Shown here in pieces: positions 61,264 through 64,000 of a stretch of 64,000 bases of DNA. The position numbers and the translations under genes are program-made. Numbering within the stretch: the stretch's first letter is position 1; every line of letters starts with the position of its first letter. A model generated the notes under the pieces. It made no database searches and was not told the DNA's origin. It saw nothing but the letters and a program-made list of their open reading frames with translations. Origin of the DNA: REBR01 sp033721915. Its GTDB lineage: Bacteria > Pseudomonadota > Gammaproteobacteria > Pseudomonadales > Oleiphilaceae. The DNA lies in the NCBI GenBank assembly GCA_033721915.1, contig JAWWAC010000011.1, positions 3,388 to 67,387 on the forward strand. Direction: 5' to 3'.

Positions 61264-62982
61264 TTGCCAACGGATCTGCTGCTTTTTGGCGGCCTGCTGC
61301 TTACCATCAGCATACTGCTAAGCCCCCTCTCAAGCCGCATCGGCATGCCCATACTGCTGCTGTTCCTGGCCATCGGCATGATCGCCGGGGAGGACGGTCT
61401 GGGCGGGCTGTCCTTTGACGACTTCGAGGCGGGCTTTCTGGCGGGCAACCTGGCGCTGGCCATTATCCTGCTGGACGGTGGCATGCGCACCCGGGCGGAG
61501 AGTTTCCGTGTGGCATTGCGCCCGGCTATGGCGCTGGCCTCACTGGGGGTGGTGCTGACGGCCACGGTCACCGGCCTGGCGGCCATGTGGATTTTTGACC
61601 TGCCGCTTCTGATGGCGCTGCTGATCGGTACCATTGTCTCCTCCACCGATGCCGCAGCGGTCTTTGCCCTGCTCCAGGGGCGCGGGCTGCATATCAACGA
61701 CCGGGTCAGCGCCACACTGGAGATTGAGTCCGGCAGCAACGACCCCATGGCCATCTTCCTCACCATTGTGTTGCTGACTCTGATTACCGAGTCCGGTGAG
61801 AGCGGCGCCTGGGCCGCTTTCTGGCTGCTTCTGCAGCAGTTCGGCCTGGGGGCACTGGGCGGCTGGCTGGGTGGCTGGTTGCTGGTGCGGATGCTCAACC
61901 GCATCCAACTCGTCCCGGCGCTGTATCCACTGCTGGTGGTGGCCGGTGGCCTGGTGATTTTCGGCGGTGTGAATGCCCTGGGGGGCAGTGGCTTTCTGGC
62001 CATCTATCTGGCCGGCGTGCTGCTGGCCAACCGCCGTGTGCGCATGCTGCCGGCCATACTGCAGATGCACGACGGTCTGGCCTGGCTCTCCCAGATGGCC
62101 CTGTTCCTGATACTGGGCCTGCTGGTGACGCCCAGTCAGTTGCTGGAGGTAATCAGCGGCGGCCTGCTGGTGGCGGCGGTGCTGATTCTGCTGGCCCGGC
62201 CGGTGGCGGTATTGCTGACACTCTGGCCTTTCGGGTTCAACTGGCGGGAGCAGACCTTTATCGGCTGGGTCGGTCTGCGTGGCGCCGTCCCCATCGTGCT
62301 GGCGCTCTTTCCCATTATGGCCGGTGTGGAGGATGCCCACTTGATGTTCAATGTGGCCTTCTGCGTGGTGCTGGTGTCGCTGCTGGTGCAGGGCACCACG
62401 CTGACGCCACTGGCCCGCTGGCTGAAGCTGGAAGTGCCGGCCAGCCGCGAGCCTCACCGGCGTGTGCCCATCGACCTGCCCTCCGCCGGGGATCACGAAC
62501 TGCTGCTGTTCTCACTCAGTGGCGAGCGCTGGCAGGATCCGGTACCCCTGCGCACACTGAGATTGCCCACCGGGGCCGAACTGGCGGCGGTGTTCCGGGA
62601 TGGAGAGCTGTTCCCTCCCAGGCCGGATCAGGCCATTGCCACCGGTGATGTGGTGGCCCTGCTGGCCGCCAGCCACCACCTGGATGAGCTGGGGCGGATT
62701 TTCCAGGGCCACCGCCGGCCAAGGCGTCTGGAAGAGCGGGAGTTCTTCGGGGAGTTTGTGCTTAATGGCGATGCCACCATCGGCGATGTGGAGCAGTTCT
62801 ACGGCATTGATATCACCGGCTATGAGCCGGGACAGTCACTCTCCACCTGTTTTGCAAGGGCGCAGCACGGCCATCCGGTGGTGGGTGACAAGCTGCGGCT
62901 GGGCCCGGTGACGCTGGTGGTGAAAGCCGTGGAAGGGGATCAGGTCACCAAGGTGGGCCTGAAGCTGCACAAGGACCGCTAG
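61264..62982 (+). CDS. nhaP2: K+/H+ antiporter NhaP2/CvrA
   Basis: A 572-residue cation:proton antiporter of the CPA1 family. The membrane half (1-390) has IGTIVSSTDAAAVFALL and LEIESGSNDPMAIFLT, both transport-core motifs. The C-terminal cytosolic part contains a TrkA-C-type domain and a CorC/HlyC-type domain, as in NhaP2. It starts with TTG at 61264: AAGGAGA lies six bases ahead and no in-frame ATG is near. It may work with TrkAH in K+ balance. Confidence 0.94.
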   Translation: MPTDLLLFGGLLLTISILLSPLSSRIGMPILLLFLAIGMIAGEDGLGGLSFDDFEAGFLAGNLALAIILLDGGMRTRAESFRVALRPAMALASLGVVLTATVTGLAAMWIFDLPLLMALLIGTIVSSTDAAAVFALLQGRGLHINDRVSATLEIESGSNDPMAIFLTIVLLTLITESGESGAWAAFWLLLQQFGLGALGGWLGGWLLVRMLNRIQLVPALYPLLVVAGGLVIFGGVNALGGSGFLAIYLAGVLLANRRVRMLPAILQMHDGLAWLSQMALFLILGLLVTPSQLLEVISGGLLVAAVLILLARPVAVLLTLWPFGFNWREQTFIGWVGLRGAVPIVLALFPIMAGVEDAHLMFNVAFCVVLVSLLVQGTTLTPLARWLKLEVPASREPHRRVPIDLPSAGDHELLLFSLSGERWQDPVPLRTLRLPTGAELAAVFRDGELFPPRPDQAIATGDVVALLAASHHLDELGRIFQGHRRPRRLEEREFFGEFVLNGDATIGDVEQFYGIDITGYEPGQSLSTCFARAQHGHPVVGDKLRLGPVTLVVKAVEGDQVTKVGLKLHKDR

Positions 62983-63038
62983 AGTCCCATCCAGCCTTAT
63001 GGGCCCCGGGACAGGCGCTGTGAGAACGTAGCACTCCC

Positions 63039-64000
63039 TCAGAGAGGCTCGTTGTTGAAGCGCCGAGCCACAATGCGGTTGCGGCCCGTGGTTTTCGCCT
63101 TGTAGAGACGCTCATCGGCCCGCTGCAATAACGCCTGAATGGAATCCCCGTCACGGATCTGGGCCACACCAAAGCTGCAGGTGACCTCCAGAGACCGTTT
63201 TTCCGCCTTGATGGGGGTGCGGGTCATCAGGTCGCGGATGCGCTCCGCCGTGGTAATGGCCGCATCCCCATCGGCGCCGGGCAGCATCAGCAGGAATTCC
63301 TCGCCACCCCAGCGGGCCACCATGTCCATCTGGCGACAACCCGCCACCAGCCGGCGCGCCACTTCCTGGATGACCTGATCGCCACTGGCATGACCAAAGG
63401 TGTCATTGATGCGCTTGAAATGGTCGATGTCGATAAGAATCACGCTGAAAAACTGGTGGTTGCGGTGAAAACGGGCGTATTCACCGGCCAGGCGCTGGGT
63501 GCCTTCGCCACGGTTATACAGATTGGTCAGGGCATCGTGCTTGGCGGCGTGCTCAAACACCTCCGCCATGTGGCGCAGCTTTTCTGCATGACGGCGACGG
63601 CTGCGGTCCAGTATGTAGCTGAAAAACATCACAAAAGACAGCGTCACCAGAAGGAGCAGACTGAACACCGTGGAGTAGTCATGCACCGGGGTAAACATGG
63701 GCCCCAGCGGTGAGAGAGCCAGCGCAATGGCCACCAGTGCCAGCAGGCACAGTGTGGCACCCAGGCGCAGACTGCTGACATAGAACACCATGGAGGGGAA
63801 AACGTAGAGCCAGAGGATGCTGTGGCCCTCTTCCAGGCCGTTGAAGACAATAAAGATCAGCAGCAGGGCAATGGTGATGATAAAAAGCCCCTGCAGCAGC
63901 GCCAACCGGCGCTGCCAGCGATAGAGCAGCACATTGCCCAGCAGCACCAGGGCAAGGCCTAACAGAGTCTGGCCAATCCAGGGAGGCGCCGCCTCGATAA
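63039..64000 (-). CDS. GGDEF-domain diguanylate cyclase, N-terminus cut by window edge
   Basis: Synthesises cyclic di-GMP. The visible part has a membrane region of at least five helices and a GGDEF domain. The active site is ARWGGEEFLLMLPG and an inhibitory RxxD (RQMD) stands five residues before it, so catalysis and product feedback both look intact. The frame stays open to the edge (WIGQTLLGLALVLLGNVLLY belongs to a helix), so the start lies outside. It converges on nhaP2. Confidence 0.93.
   Translation of the reverse strand, partial: IEAAPPWIGQTLLGLALVLLGNVLLYRWQRRLALLQGLFIITIALLLIFIVFNGLEEGHSILWLYVFPSMVFYVSSLRLGATLCLLALVAIALALSPLGPMFTPVHDYSTVFSLLLLVTLSFVMFFSYILDRSRRRHAEKLRHMAEVFEHAAKHDALTNLYNRGEGTQRLAGEYARFHRNHQFFSVILIDIDHFKRINDTFGHASGDQVIQEVARRLVAGCRQMDMVARWGGEEFLLMLPGADGDAAITTAERIRDLMTRTPIKAEKRSLEVTCSFGVAQIRDGDSIQALLQRADERLYKAKTTGRNRIVARRFNNEPL

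Overview
The window is a GC-rich stretch of gammaproteobacterial chromosome. Its core gene order (glyS-glyQ, a lipid A-type acyltransferase, trkH-trkA-rsmB-fmt-def, then divergently a LysM tsaP homologue, dprA, tsaC, hemF, aroE) is the one found at PA0008-PA0025 of Pseudomonas aeruginosa. Together with prlC-yheV, an OprI-like lipoprotein, a PA2778/PA2779-type pair and a full aa3 oxidase assembly cluster, it suggests a Pseudomonas/Marinobacter/Oceanospirillales-type aerobe. I cannot name the genus from sequence alone.

Layout. 1-2.4 kb: zinc-ribbon protein (cut by the edge), half-size Na/Ca exchanger, two toxin-antitoxin pairs (HigBA-like, BrnTA), tRNA-Pro(CGG). 2.8-21.3 kb: conserved translation, potassium-uptake and cell-envelope block. 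21.3-28.9 kb: small heat-shock protein, gamma-carbonic anhydrase, prlC-yheV, a periplasmic binding protein, DoxX, MATE efflux. 29-37.5 kb: cytochrome c oxidase structural and assembly genes (coxB, a possible 44-codon gene, ctaD, ctaG, coxC, SURF1, a Sco-like protein, ctaA, ctaB, sco). 37.5-48.3 kb: accessory zone with repeats, a TetR-RND-hydrolase operon, a REP-associated tyrosine transposase, a metallo-beta-lactamase-fold enzyme, an old-yellow-enzyme homologue and a second TetR. 48.4-56 kb: NaChBac-type voltage-gated sodium channel, beta-lactamase-family hydrolase, small unknowns, queC-queE, Lpp/OprI-like lipoprotein and an L,D-transpeptidase. 56-61 kb: an ECF sigma / anti-sigma / secreted acidic protein / TPR-barrel operon, divergent from a PA2779-PA2778 pair (possible substrate plus C39-like peptidase). 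61-64 kb: NhaP2-type antiporter and a GGDEF protein cut by the right edge.

The most unusual signal is a dispersed non-palindromic motif, GTGCCTGTCCC (GGGACAGGCAC on the other strand). I count 26 exact copies of its 9-base core by eye, where about 0.5 would be expected by chance. Copies are clustered head-to-tail between genes at 18.9-19.1, 26.0-26.2, 37.7-37.9, 43.8-43.9 and 48.2 kb. One cluster lies beside the tyrosine transposase, one supplies the start codon of a TetR gene, and one follows an evolving heptamer repeat. Other notable points are a coupled small reading frame between coxB and ctaD, a putative double-glycine peptidase/substrate pair, and a codon-context bias (NCA-CTG, ATA-CTG) in coding regions.
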